Positions 46,805 to 55,420 of a stretch of 64,000 bases of DNA are shown one piece after another. Each line of letters starts with the position of its first letter. The first letter of the stretch is position 1. Both the position numbers and the translations under genes were made by a program. This stretch comes from Anadara kagoshimensis (taxonomy: Eukaryota; Mollusca; Bivalvia; Arcoida; Arcidae), in assembly GCA_021292105.1 (NCBI GenBank), contig CM037875.1, forward strand, positions 993,152 through 1,057,151. Direction: 5' to 3'. Below the pieces are notes generated by a model. That model had not been told where the DNA came from. It saw nothing but the letters and a program-made list of their open reading frames with translations, and did no database searches.

Positions 46805-48746
46805 GACCAGATAATGACATGGGTTTCAGTTTGACATAGTAATTACCTTCAAATGGTGTCAAGTCAATAATGAAGGTCATGACCTAATTTTTTTACCTTT
46901 CTAATATTATTTATTATCTCAAAAACTATAAACTTTTTATATAGGCATGTATATTAGAATATTGTTGGTATTCATGTAACGATTATTTTGATATATAGAT
47001 TAAGGTCATTGGTTTAAAGGTCAAGGTCACAGATACGAAAAAATACTGAAATGGTTCATTATCTTGAAACTATTAACTTTTGTATAGACTTGTATATTAG
47101 AATGTTGTAGGTATTGTTACAACAATCATTTTGATGTATAGAAAAAGGTCATGGGTCTAAAGGTCAAGGTCACAGATGCAAAACAATACCAAGATCGTTA
47201 ATTATCTTGAATACTATAAACTTTTTGTATAGGCATGTATATTGGAATGTTGTTGGTATTGATGTAACGATCGTCTTGATATATAGATTAAGGTCATTGG
47301 TTCAAAGGTCAAGGTCACAGATGCGAAAGAAAACTGAAATGGTTCATTATCTTGAAAACTATGAACTTTTTGTATAAGCATGTATATTAGAATGTTGAAG
47401 GTATTGATACAACGATCATTTTGATGTAAAGAAAAGGTCATGGGTCAAAAGGTCAAGGTCACAGTAGCAAAACAATACCAAGATCGGTAATTATCTTGAA
47501 AACTATGAACTTTTTGTATAGGCATGTATAATGGAATGTTGTTAGTATTGATGTAACGATCATTTTGATATATAGATTAAGGTCATTGGTTCAAAGGTCA
47601 AGGTCACAGATGCGAAAGAATACTAAAATGGTTCATTATCTTGAAAACTATGAACTTTTTGTATAAGCATGTATATTAGAATGTTGTAGGTATTGATACA
47701 ACGATTATTTTGATGTATAGAAAAAGGTCATGGGTCTAAAGGTCAAGGTCACAGAAGCAAAACAATACCAAGATTGTTAATTATCTTGAAAACTATAAAC
47801 TTTTTGTATAGGCATGTATATTGGAATGTTGTTGGTATTCATGTAACGATTATTTGATATATAGATTAAAGTCATTGGTTCAAAGGTCAAGGTCACAGAT
47901 GCGAAAGAAAACTTAAATGGTTCATTATCTTGAAAACTATGAACTTTTTGTATAAGCATGTAGTAGGTATTGATACAACGATCATTTTGATGTATAGAAA
48001 AAGGTCATGGGTCCAAAGGTCAAGGTCACAGAAGCAAAACAACAATACCAATATCGTTAATTATCTTGAAAACTATAAACATTTTGTATAGGCATGTATA
48101 TTGGAATGTTGTTAGTATTGATGTAACGATCATTTTGATATATAGATTAAGGTCATTGGTTCAAAGGTCAAGGTCACAGATGCTAAAGAATACTGAAATG
48201 GTTCATTATCTTGAAAACTATGAACTTTTTGTATAAGCATGTATATTAGAATGTTGTAGGTATTGATACAACGATTATTTTGATGTATAGAAAAAGGTCA
48301 TGGGTCCAAAGGTCAAGGTCACAGTTGCAAAACAATACCAAAAAGATTCATTATCTCGAAAACTATGAACTTTTTATATAGACATTTATATTAGAATATT
48401 GTAGGTATTAATACAACGATCTTTTTGATGTATAGAAAAAGGTCATGGGTCCAAAGGTCAAGGTCACAGTTGCAAAACAATACCAAAAAGATTCATTATC
48501 TCGAAAACTATGAACTTTTTGTATAGGCATGTATATTAGAATATTGTTGGTATTGATGCAATCATCATTTTGATATATAGATTATGGTCATTGGTTCAAA
48601 GGTCAAGGTCACAGATGCGAGTAGCAAGTTTCATAAATATCTAAATATCCACATCAGAGTATTGCTCCTTAAATGTAGTATTTATTGTGTTTTTGTGCTG
48701 TTAACGTCCCAGGTGAGCGGTACAGGCCCTATTGGGCCTCTTGTTA
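46805..48746 (+). mobile_element. Family A tandem-core element with alternating (dimeric) repeat units; 5' end in gap
   Basis: Starts at gaccagataatgacatggg, which corresponds to 15481 in copy A. Units of about 150 bp alternate between two subtypes for most of the array: one with gtatagaaaaaggtcatggg and acaataccaagatcgttaat, the other with atatagattaaggtcattgg and gaaatggttcattatcttg. The basic period is therefore about 300 bp. It ends caggtgagcggtacaggccc, tattgggcctcttgtta. Confidence 0.8.
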
Positions 48747-49790
48747 GATTCAGTTAGGGAATATAGGGAAATCCATTATTAAGGTCATTCCGGGGTTATT
48801 TTTGATAGGTTTCGTCCGTTTCGGGTAATTTTTGGATAGGGTACGTTTCGTCTAGTGTGTGTTTGTAAACATGGTGATGAGTGCAACTGTACCGGTATAT
48901 AGAGTATGAGGCGTGAGGAATGATATTGTGAATTGTGGCATTGTTAATTATATGTTGGATAATACAAATACAATATAATATTTTAAATAAATTAATTGTT
49001 TAAAGTTTTCTACTTGTTCAAGTTTAGTTTGTTATATAGTTGAAAAGTTGTAGTGGATAACCTGACCACTCAGTTAATTATCTCGAGCCGATACCAGCTA
49101 AGCTGAAAGTTTGTCTTGTTATTTGATCCAGTGATATGAGATTGTTTGTTAGTCACCATAACAAATTAATTTGTTAGTCACCATAACAAATTGCTTGATT
49201 TGTTAGATTTCATTTGTAGCTACCATACATTTGAATATTCCAAGTCGTGCATACATATAGCTTGAGTGGCCAGGTTTGAATTCTACTTGCATACCCCTTG
49301 TTGTTAGTTTAGGTGATTATCTTGACGTGTTTACTTGAGCTAAGCTCAGGGTTTTCTCGGTTATATTTCATAACAGTTCCTTTGCAGGGTCTGACTATGT
49401 CAGTCAGCTTGTCTGAAGTGGTTCGATCCTAGTCTCCTTATTGAATCAGTATACTTTAAGCTATATTGGCTTGCGAACTCACAGGTTAAGTGGTTTTCCT
49501 CGCATATGTGAGGTGGAGGCAGCATACCCTTCGATTATAAGTTCATTTTCACTTAACCCACTCTGAAGATTTGCTTCGGTTCACGTTTTCTCTTCCCTGG
49601 TGTGAGAGTTTAGTTCTCCTTAGAAGCAAGAATAAGCTAGCAGCGGTCTACAAGGAAATTGAGAACCTCCACCAGTTTCTGACTCGTACACTCTAGAAGT
49701 CATTTGGAAAGGTTTCGAGTCGCTTACTGCGCCAGTAGTAAAGGGCGATTAAAACCTCGGGTTTTGTTTACAGTGTGGACCACCTGTGCA
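48747..49790. other. Non-coding region with a duplicated hairpin (49143-49192)
   Basis: No gene was recognised. At 49143-49192 the segment tttgttagtcaccataacaa occurs twice in direct tandem. Each copy is itself a hairpin, with aatttgtta and taacaaatt around gtcacca. Confidence 0.6.
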
Positions 49791-49799
49791 CTAATTAAT

Positions 49800-50060
49800 G
49801 AGCATCTGTATGCAAATTAATGCGCACCTGTATGCAAATTAAATGAGTTGAGATCAAGGTGTCCTGATAGCGTGCACCTGTATGCAAATGTGAGATCAGG
49901 GTGTCCTGATAGCGCGCACCTGTATGTAAATCATGTCATAATGACCATGTGATTTTGAATGGAAACAAAAAACGTCTTTTGAAACGAGTTGAGATCAAAG
50001 TGTCCTGATACCTGAGTTAATGTTTGGTACGCAAATGTATGTAAATGAGGTTCGAATTCC
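49800..50060. repeat. Short tandem repeats carrying octamer-like and E-box words
   Basis: A unit of about 42 bp (gagatcaaggtgtcctgata, gcgtgcacctgtatgcaaat) occurs in two adjacent copies (49848-49931), with partial copies on both sides. atgcaaat appears at 49810, 49832 and 49882, with one-base variants near 49924, 50031 and 50039. cacctgt precedes two of the perfect copies and one variant. Confidence 0.8.
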
Positions 50061-50289
50061 TGATTAGATGAAAGTTAAATCTTTTTTTGTACTATAATGT
50101 AATCTCTAATTACGTTGTGTCATGAGATTCTGACCAAGTATAATAATATAATTTAAAATCCGTCACCTGTCATTCAGGTATTTAGGAATTTAAATAAAAA
50201 ATCAAGATAACTATTTGAAAAAACATAATACCTTTATGTATAAAAAATAAAAAAATTAAAAACATAAAATTCATTGTACAAAAAAGTAT

Positions 50290-50560
50290 AATTATTAACC
50301 CACACTTACACACACTCCTCTCTCTCAAAAACTTTTCTTAAGTTAAAATATAAAAAAAATAAAATATAATTCATTTGTAAAATATCATTCTCTTCCTGAA
50401 TAAAATCAAAGTTAAAAAAAATTAAAAGCATGCACTCTCTCTCTCTCTCTCTAAAAAAAACCAAACTTTTCTTAAGTTTAAATCGTATTAAAAATAAATA
50501 TAATTCATTATGTAGAATATTAATCTCTTCCTGAGTAAAATCAAAGTTAAAATATACGAA
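50290..50560. repeat. Duplicated AT-rich segment with CT microsatellites
   Basis: Two copies of about 130 bp share cttttcttaagtt, aaaatataattcatt-like sequence, tcttcctgaataaaatcaaa and gttaaaa, each preceded by a CT run (50319-50328 and 50431-50452). The 127-aa open frame on the minus strand here is produced by this duplication and is low-complexity. Confidence 0.7.
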
Positions 50561-51420
50561 AAATAAAAATCTGCAAAGAGATAATACTTTTATCGGAAAC
50601 AAAAGTGTATGTATAAAAAAATTGTTATAACAAAATTTCTTTATCATTATATGAAAAAAATAAATCGAATAAATCTCGATCAGAGTCAAATTATCTAACT
50701 AAAGAAAAAATAGACACTTATTTTCCCTTTTGATCATTCCGACAACAATGTCTTGATCTTGCCGATAAATTTTATTTGCGTAAAAGTCATGATATATATT
50801 TTAATTTTGAGGTATTTTAATAACACTTAAACTCCTTGTGTGTGTGTGTGTGAAAATAGATAAAGAGTGAAGTGGTATACATGACTGATAATGCTAGCGA
50901 CCACATATAAATATAACATGTATAGCACCGATAGGTTAACGTTTATGAATGAAGTTTATGACCTACATACGACATGACAGGGCAGGTAGATCATCATAGG
51001 TTACATTCTTTCTAAGGTTCATGAGTGTATTATCGTAAACCTGTAGTAAATAAGATACCGTACTTACTCTAATTGACGCTCGACGCATTGGTATTATAAA
51101 GTAACACCATGGAATACGGGCTTTAATAAAATACGTGTTTAGTAAGTAAAACTGTAAATATATATGTACTGATACTATGAATGTTTTGTACAATATAAAT
51201 AAAAAGGTAACAATATTTATTTTTTTTAACTAAGTCAACCTTATAAAAAAAGTTATTTGGTTAGGGGAGGGAAAAGGTCTCTGTCCAGCATCATGTAAAA
51301 TTTAAAAATAATGTGCGCATGATTCGGATTTTTAGAGAATTCTTAACGGTTTTGATCCGTATGTTGCAAGCATGTGCATGAATTTACAACACGCACAGGC
51401 ATACATTGATATGGACATTT
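50561..51420. other. Non-coding sequence left of the Polinton; terminus not located
   Basis: AT-rich sequence with a short GT run (50837-50850). The left terminal inverted repeat of the Polinton should lie between here and the first promoter. It cannot be defined because the right end of the element is outside the window. Confidence 0.4.
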
Positions 51421-51463
51421 TAATTGGTTAGTTATGGGCATGCGCATTGAACTATTTCAGGTG

Positions 51464-51500
51464 TATAAAACGCATTCGAATTCATTTAAAGTATCATTGC
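51464..51500 (+). promoter_or_regulatory. Promoter of the leftmost Polinton genes
   Basis: tataaaa at 51464-51470 is followed 30 bp downstream by tatcattg (51492-51499), an initiator-like TCA start. It lies about 130 bp upstream of the first reading frame. Confidence 0.6.
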
Positions 51501-51576
51501 AATTGTTTCTCATCGTTTGATAAGTGACTCGGATAAAAATTGGACTTTGTTTTGGATCAATTCAACAAACTTTAAG

Positions 51577-51623
51577 GTATGTCTGTTAAAAATATGTTAA
51601 TACTAACTTTACATGTTTTGAAG
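51577..51623 (+). other. 47-nt leader intron in front of the BIR gene
   Basis: aag|gtatgt at 51576/51577 is a strong donor. tactaac (51601-51607) is a perfect branch-point word, and tacatgttttgaag ends at 51623, six bases before the ATG at 51629. Further acceptor-like sites precede the starts at 51947 (ttatcttgtag), 52207 (gttcttgtttcag) and 58341 (tattttcag), so this leader exon may be shared by several mRNAs. Confidence 0.6.
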
Positions 51624-51628
51624 AGCGG

Positions 51629-51826
51629 ATGAATACATTTAACACTTGGCCACAACATAAACCGTGTAAAATGACAATGGCTCGTGCAGGATTTGTTTTT
51701 ACACGTCAAAGTGATATTACAGAATGTTTGAGTTGTAAATTGAAACTACATAAAAGGTTATGGAACTATAATCCGATTGAAAAACATTTAAAACACTCAC
51801 CGACCTGTATTTATTTGAGCGTATAA
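51629..51826 (+). CDS. BIR-domain (IAP-type) protein of the Polinton
   Basis: 65 aa, essentially a single baculovirus-IAP-repeat zinc domain. FNTWPQHKPCKMTMARAGF is the typical N-terminal half (F-x-x-WP...A-x-AGF). It is followed by C-x2-C-x16-H-x6-C (ECLSC, then H, then SPTC), the zinc ligands of BIR domains. BIR proteins bind caspases or IAP-binding motifs. Single-BIR proteins in large DNA viruses of invertebrates can block host cell death, and a comparable role here is inferred. There is no RING and no second BIR. It lies directly behind the promoter and leader intron, so it is probably expressed early. A splice donor (aag|gtattt) follows the stop codon by one base. Confidence 0.8.
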   Translation: MNTFNTWPQHKPCKMTMARAGFVFTRQSDITECLSCKLKLHKRLWNYNPIEKHLKHSPTCIYLSV

Positions 51827-51946
51827 GGTATTTAGGACTACGATATTTATAATGCTAACAGTACAGAAGTTGACATGATATATTAAATGATTCTTAATAC
51901 TTTATGGAATATGTAATGATTCCTTACAACTTTATCTTGTAGAACT

Positions 51947-52138
51947 ATGGCTCAAGCCGCATTAGATGTGAATCAGATAGCTTATTTTCAAAACAACGGT
52001 GTTCGTAAATATTCAACTTTCGTACTAGACGGATTACACTACGTGGAAATATATACAAAAAAGAATCAAAGTGTTATCAGACTTAGAAAAGGTGGAGTGT
52101 CATTTACACTAGATAAAGAAACATGGCAAATTATGTGA
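51947..52138 (+). CDS. Small PC4-like protein
   Basis: 63 aa. The sequence has G-V-R-K-x-S-x-F, then DGLHYVEIYTKKN, then RLRKGGVSFTLDKETW. The C-terminal pattern R-K-G-x-S-x5-W and the short strand-rich layout resemble the single-stranded DNA-binding domain of transcription coactivator PC4/p15. PC4 proteins bind melted DNA and assist transcription or repair. An alternative is an unrelated small beta protein. A strong splice acceptor (acaactttatcttgtag) ends 4 bp before the ATG. The gene lies between the BIR gene and two unidentified frames in what looks like an early region. Confidence 0.45.
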   Translation: MAQAALDVNQIAYFQNNGVRKYSTFVLDGLHYVEIYTKKNQSVIRLRKGGVSFTLDKETWQIM

Positions 52139-52206
52139 ATTAAAGGAATCTGTGTTATACGTTTGTTCCGTGTTAGATAATAGTAACTCTGTTCTTGTTT
52201 CAGACA

Positions 52207-52500
52207 ATGGAATCCAAAATCAGTGATGTATTTATCAAGAAGGAAAAGGATGAGGAGAAATCTTCGGATGCGAAAACAAGTTATTCGACTGAAGTTCAAA
52301 GTCAAGGAAATCAACCGACAAGTCATGTTAATGCTAGAGCCAAACTTTATAATTGGAATTATATTAAACGTCGACCCAATGGAAAAGAAGTTGTAGTGGC
52401 TGAAGGAAAGAAGTGGTTTGCGTCTTTATTGGTATGCAGACGAGAAATATTTACCAGATTTGGGGTTATTTTGAGGAACGTTTCTACTAGTAGTGACTAG
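52207..52500 (+). CDS. Unidentified Polinton protein (97 aa from ATG 52207), probably frame-disrupted
   Basis: Begins MESKISDVFIKKEKDEEKSS, a charged N-terminus, then a Trp/Tyr-containing segment (KLYNWNYIKRRPNGKEVVVA, GKKWFASL). A splice acceptor cttgtttcag lies 3 bp before the ATG. After FASL the current frame turns Arg/Val-rich, while the next frame offers a more protein-like continuation (YADEKYLPDLGLF). This suggests a base gained or lost near the ctttatt at about 52422. I do not recognise the family. Confidence 0.5.
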   Translation: MESKISDVFIKKEKDEEKSSDAKTSYSTEVQSQGNQPTSHVNARAKLYNWNYIKRRPNGKEVVVAEGKKWFASLLVCRREIFTRFGVILRNVSTSSD

Positions 52501-52984
52501 TAAAGTAAAACATAAAAGTTCCTTTGTGCGCATTATCGAGAAACACGTGAATGTTCCGTTCACAGCCAACAATACCAAACTGATTATTAGTAAACTGGAA
52601 GATATTTTAAATATTTGTTACGCAGAAGTGCTGTTAAAATTAATAGAGTTAAAAACTCTCCAAACCTGTTTTGGATGTTTGAACAATAAACCAAGTCTTC
52701 GTGATCACGATTGCGTTAATGAACATTTTTGCTTCGAAATGACATTCGAAGAGAAAACTCATTTGTTTTTTCATACAGTATTGCACGAGTTAAGTAAAGA
52801 TGAATCCGAGGTCATTGAGCTTTGGAAAGTTCATTCTTCTATTATTCTTTCAGAAAATGATGTCTTTTTTCGTCAGAAATTTTTAAGTAAGGATTGGCGA
52901 GAAACAGTTTTAAAGACGTATGATTGGGGAAAAAAAATTAAAATGTTAGTACTCAAAATGAACAAATTAAAAGAAAGATTTTAA
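52493..52984 (+). CDS. Unidentified Polinton protein with C-x2-C / H-x-C motif
   Basis: About 160 aa, start uncertain (first codon in frame after a stop is GTG at 52493; no early ATG). It is mostly helical, with a putative metal site CFGCLNNKPSLRDHDC (C-x2-C-x9-H-x-C) followed by a basic C-terminus (KKIKMLVLKMNKLKER). Short motifs of this kind occur in unassigned proteins of several Polintons. It overlaps the previous frame by 8 bp in a repetitive ctagtagtgactag context, and the two could be parts of one gene. Function unknown. Confidence 0.5.
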   Translation: MTSKVKHKSSFVRIIEKHVNVPFTANNTKLIISKLEDILNICYAEVLLKLIELKTLQTCFGCLNNKPSLRDHDCVNEHFCFEMTFEEKTHLFFHTVLHELSKDESEVIELWKVHSSIILSENDVFFRQKFLSKDWRETVLKTYDWGKKIKMLVLKMNKLKERF

Positions 52985-53395
52985 TAGTTCTATGTCAATA
53001 AGTGAATTGTCTGTAACAAATACATTACATGAATATGGTAGTATCAATAAAATATTGTAATGTATATTGTTTTTTTAAGTTGTTATTTACCGTAATTATA
53101 TATAAAGTCTCTGATAGACCTATAAGAATAATGAAATGATCTTGCGGTTTCAGACCATATCATTTAAATTTAAGTCAAGATTATTTTCACTGATTATCAA
53201 ATATGATACATTATTATAGTCAAGATTATTAATTCTCTGCTTACCACAAGTCAATATATATTACAGTATTTGACAAAAGAATACGTTTTAAAATCTGATT
53301 ATGTTTGGTATGAAATTTAAGTTTATTACAGCTGTAATAAACGAAAGAGATAAAAACCCCATCCCTTGAGACGTTTATCACATATAGACAGAAAC
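52985..53395. other. Intergenic spacer before the integrase
   Basis: About 410 bp of AT-rich sequence without a reading frame. It may contain the promoter of the integrase/capsid gene group, but no clear TATA box was recognised. Confidence 0.5.
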
Positions 53396-54514
53396 ATGAA
53401 TAAGAAAGAAACACAGACGCCTGCCGATAAACCAGATTACAAAGAATATCTGAAGAAAATCTACTTTAATCCTAAAAACCCTGCAGCATACACAGGTGTT
53501 AAACAGTTATATCAAATTGTAAAAGCAGAGGGTAAATATAAAATTGGTAGATACAGAATAAGAGAATGGTTGCAAAATCAAAAAGGATATTCATTACAAA
53601 AGACTGTCCCTAATAAATTCCGTCGAAGGAGAGTAATATCCTATTTTCCAAATTACATGTTCGACGCCGATTTGTTATCAGTAGAGAGTATTTCCAGTTA
53701 TAATTCTGGTATTCGTTACTTTCTAATGTGTATTGACATTTTTACTAGAAAGCTGTATTTGAAGACACTTGTTAATAAACAGTCAGCAACAGTTTTAGAA
53801 GCCTTCAAGAAAATATTTAAAACTGCTAAACTCGATGTCCTTAGAACTGATGCCGGTAGTGAATTTACAAATAATTTATTGAAGAAGTATTTGAACAGTC
53901 TAAAAATTACACATATTATAACAAGAAATACAACCAAAGCTAACTATGCGGAAATTGTGAATAGGTGGTTTAAACGGATATTATACAAATACTTTACACA
54001 GAAAAATACTTATAGGTATTTGGATGTGTTAGACGATTTAGTAGAGTCATACAATAATAAACCTCATCGAAGTTTAGATTACCACACGCCAAATTCCATC
54101 ACTAAGGACAACTGGTTCAAATTTTGGTATACACAATATGTCCCACCCTTGAAACACAAATTACGATATCAATTGAAAATTGGCGATCATGTACGGATAT
54201 CTCTATTGAAAAAAAAATTTACTAGAGCTTATGATCAACAATGGTCTACTGAAATATTTATCATCTCTGGACGTTACAAGAGTCAAGGAATACCAATCTA
54301 TAAATTAAAACAGCATGATGGTGAACCGTTAATTGGTTCATTTTATGAATCTGAACTAGTTCGTTTGAATCCAGACGCAAATGCCTTATGGGAAATAGAA
54401 AAAATCATAAAATACAGAGGCTCTGGTAAAAACAAAGAAGCTTTAGTAACATTTAAAGGTTGGCCCAGCAAATACCAATCTTATATTAAAGTTTCGGAGC
54501 TTAAAGACATATGA
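53396..54514 (+). CDS. Polinton integrase (retroviral type) with C-terminal chromodomain
   Basis: 372 aa from ATG 53396. The catalytic core carries the D, D-x35-E type triad in the contexts FDADLLSV, RTDAGSEFTNN and NYAEIVNRWF, as in Polinton and retrotransposon integrases. Next comes the typical YNNKPHRSLDYHTP segment, then an SH3-like stretch (LKIGDHVRISLLKKKFTRAY). The last 50 residues (WEIEKIIKYRG, EALVTFKGWPSKYQSYI) form a chromodomain, which in other elements guides integration to particular chromatin. The enzyme inserts the linear element DNA into the host genome. This is one of the few Polinton genes here with an unbroken frame. Confidence 0.93.
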   Translation: MNKKETQTPADKPDYKEYLKKIYFNPKNPAAYTGVKQLYQIVKAEGKYKIGRYRIREWLQNQKGYSLQKTVPNKFRRRRVISYFPNYMFDADLLSVESISSYNSGIRYFLMCIDIFTRKLYLKTLVNKQSATVLEAFKKIFKTAKLDVLRTDAGSEFTNNLLKKYLNSLKITHIITRNTTKANYAEIVNRWFKRILYKYFTQKNTYRYLDVLDDLVESYNNKPHRSLDYHTPNSITKDNWFKFWYTQYVPPLKHKLRYQLKIGDHVRISLLKKKFTRAYDQQWSTEIFIISGRYKSQGIPIYKLKQHDGEPLIGSFYESELVRLNPDANALWEIEKIIKYRGSGKNKEALVTFKGWPSKYQSYIKVSELKDI

Positions 54515-54526
54515 TAAGTATAAATA

Positions 54527-54892
54527 ATGGATCATGTTATATACGTAACGAGTAATGATTCTAAAGAGTATTTTCCTGAAAATAACACAGTCGAATTTAA
54601 GTCTCTACTGGATTCAAGATTCGTATTAAGTGATTCTCAGTGGTACATTGCCCTAACAGAAGTAATAATTGACAGTATTTCTGCGGATGGTGTGATTGAT
54701 ATCTGTACAAACGTTATTGGTTTTAGTCATTTGGCCAACAGAAAATTACCCATTTTGAGAAGAATTCACGTTAAACAAAATACTGTTGTAAATATAAAGT
54801 TTTCACAACCGTTATATTTACCAGTTGTGTTAAAAACTTGGGACACGATAGAAGTGAATATATTCGAAGGGAAATATACCCACATTCGTTAA
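54527..54892 (+). CDS. Small Polinton structural-type protein
   Basis: 121 aa, starting 12 bp after the integrase stop. The N-terminus (IYVTSNDSKEYFPENNTVEF) and the following LSDSQWYIALTEV match a pattern common in Polinton proteins encoded next to the capsid genes. The C-terminal FSQPLYLPVVLKTWDTIEVN also fits these small virion-type proteins. It could be a penton or minor capsid component, shorter than usual. That reading is inferred from pattern and position. The frame is intact. Confidence 0.55.
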   Translation: MDHVIYVTSNDSKEYFPENNTVEFKSLLDSRFVLSDSQWYIALTEVIIDSISADGVIDICTNVIGFSHLANRKLPILRRIHVKQNTVVNIKFSQPLYLPVVLKTWDTIEVNIFEGKYTHIR

Positions 54893-54946
54893 AGGGACCG
54901 TGTATCTGACACTTCATTTAAGAAAATACCCGTTCTTTATTTAAAA

Positions 54947-55393
54947 ATGCAACGTGAACTGTATATACCAAATACTAATACTTGGATCAAATATTTTGAT
55001 ACCGTGCCTGCGGCAAGAAAGAATAACAGGTATCAAAGAGGTGGAAATAGATCAAACATATCAACAATAAATCCAGAAAGTACTACAACTAAAATACCTG
55101 ACACAAAAGATAAACCTAAAGTTCAAATGAAAACAGACGTAGCGGCCAATTTAGATAGGGCTAAAACCTATGTGAAATTAGAAAAACAACAGTTGAAAAA
55201 TTACCCAAATAGCATAAAAAGGAGCTCTGTATCTCAACTTGGTAATAAAGCAAAAAAGATTAAAGTTAATAGACGTAAAAAGTCTAATGTGAAGAAAGCC
55301 AGTGTTAAAAAACTAAGAAAATTTCGACTAAAAAAACACCACCTAAAAGAACAAAGAAATCTCCACAAAAAAAACGAAGTCTACACCAGTTAG
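54947..55393 (+). CDS. Basic, Lys-rich Polinton protein (core/minor virion type)
   Basis: 148 aa as read. The N-terminal 20 residues (MQRELYIPNTNTWIKYF) look ordered. The rest is Lys/Asn/Ser-rich with an extremely basic tail, suited to DNA or capsid-interior binding. Near an A run at about 55308-55313 the alternative frame has a regular Lys-Thr-Pro-Lys composition and remains open to about 55442, so a single-base indel has probably changed the C-terminus. A minor virion protein role is inferred from position before the capsid gene. Confidence 0.5.
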   Translation: MQRELYIPNTNTWIKYFDTVPAARKNNRYQRGGNRSNISTINPESTTTKIPDTKDKPKVQMKTDVAANLDRAKTYVKLEKQQLKNYPNSIKRSSVSQLGNKAKKIKVNRRKKSNVKKASVKKLRKFRLKKHHLKEQRNLHKKNEVYTS

Positions 55394-55420
55394 AAAAACG
55401 ACATTTGACAATTGAAAAAA

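Noticed and set aside
45756..46880. Open frames of 352 and 367 aa on opposite strands
   Set aside because: They are almost entirely the 1000-N gap.
47214..47959. Minus-strand ORFs across the tandem-core repeat
   Set aside because: They repeat the same peptide per repeat unit and contain no domain.
50306..50689. 127-aa minus-strand ORF with RERERE stretches
   Set aside because: Produced by CT microsatellites and a tandem AT-rich duplication; low complexity.
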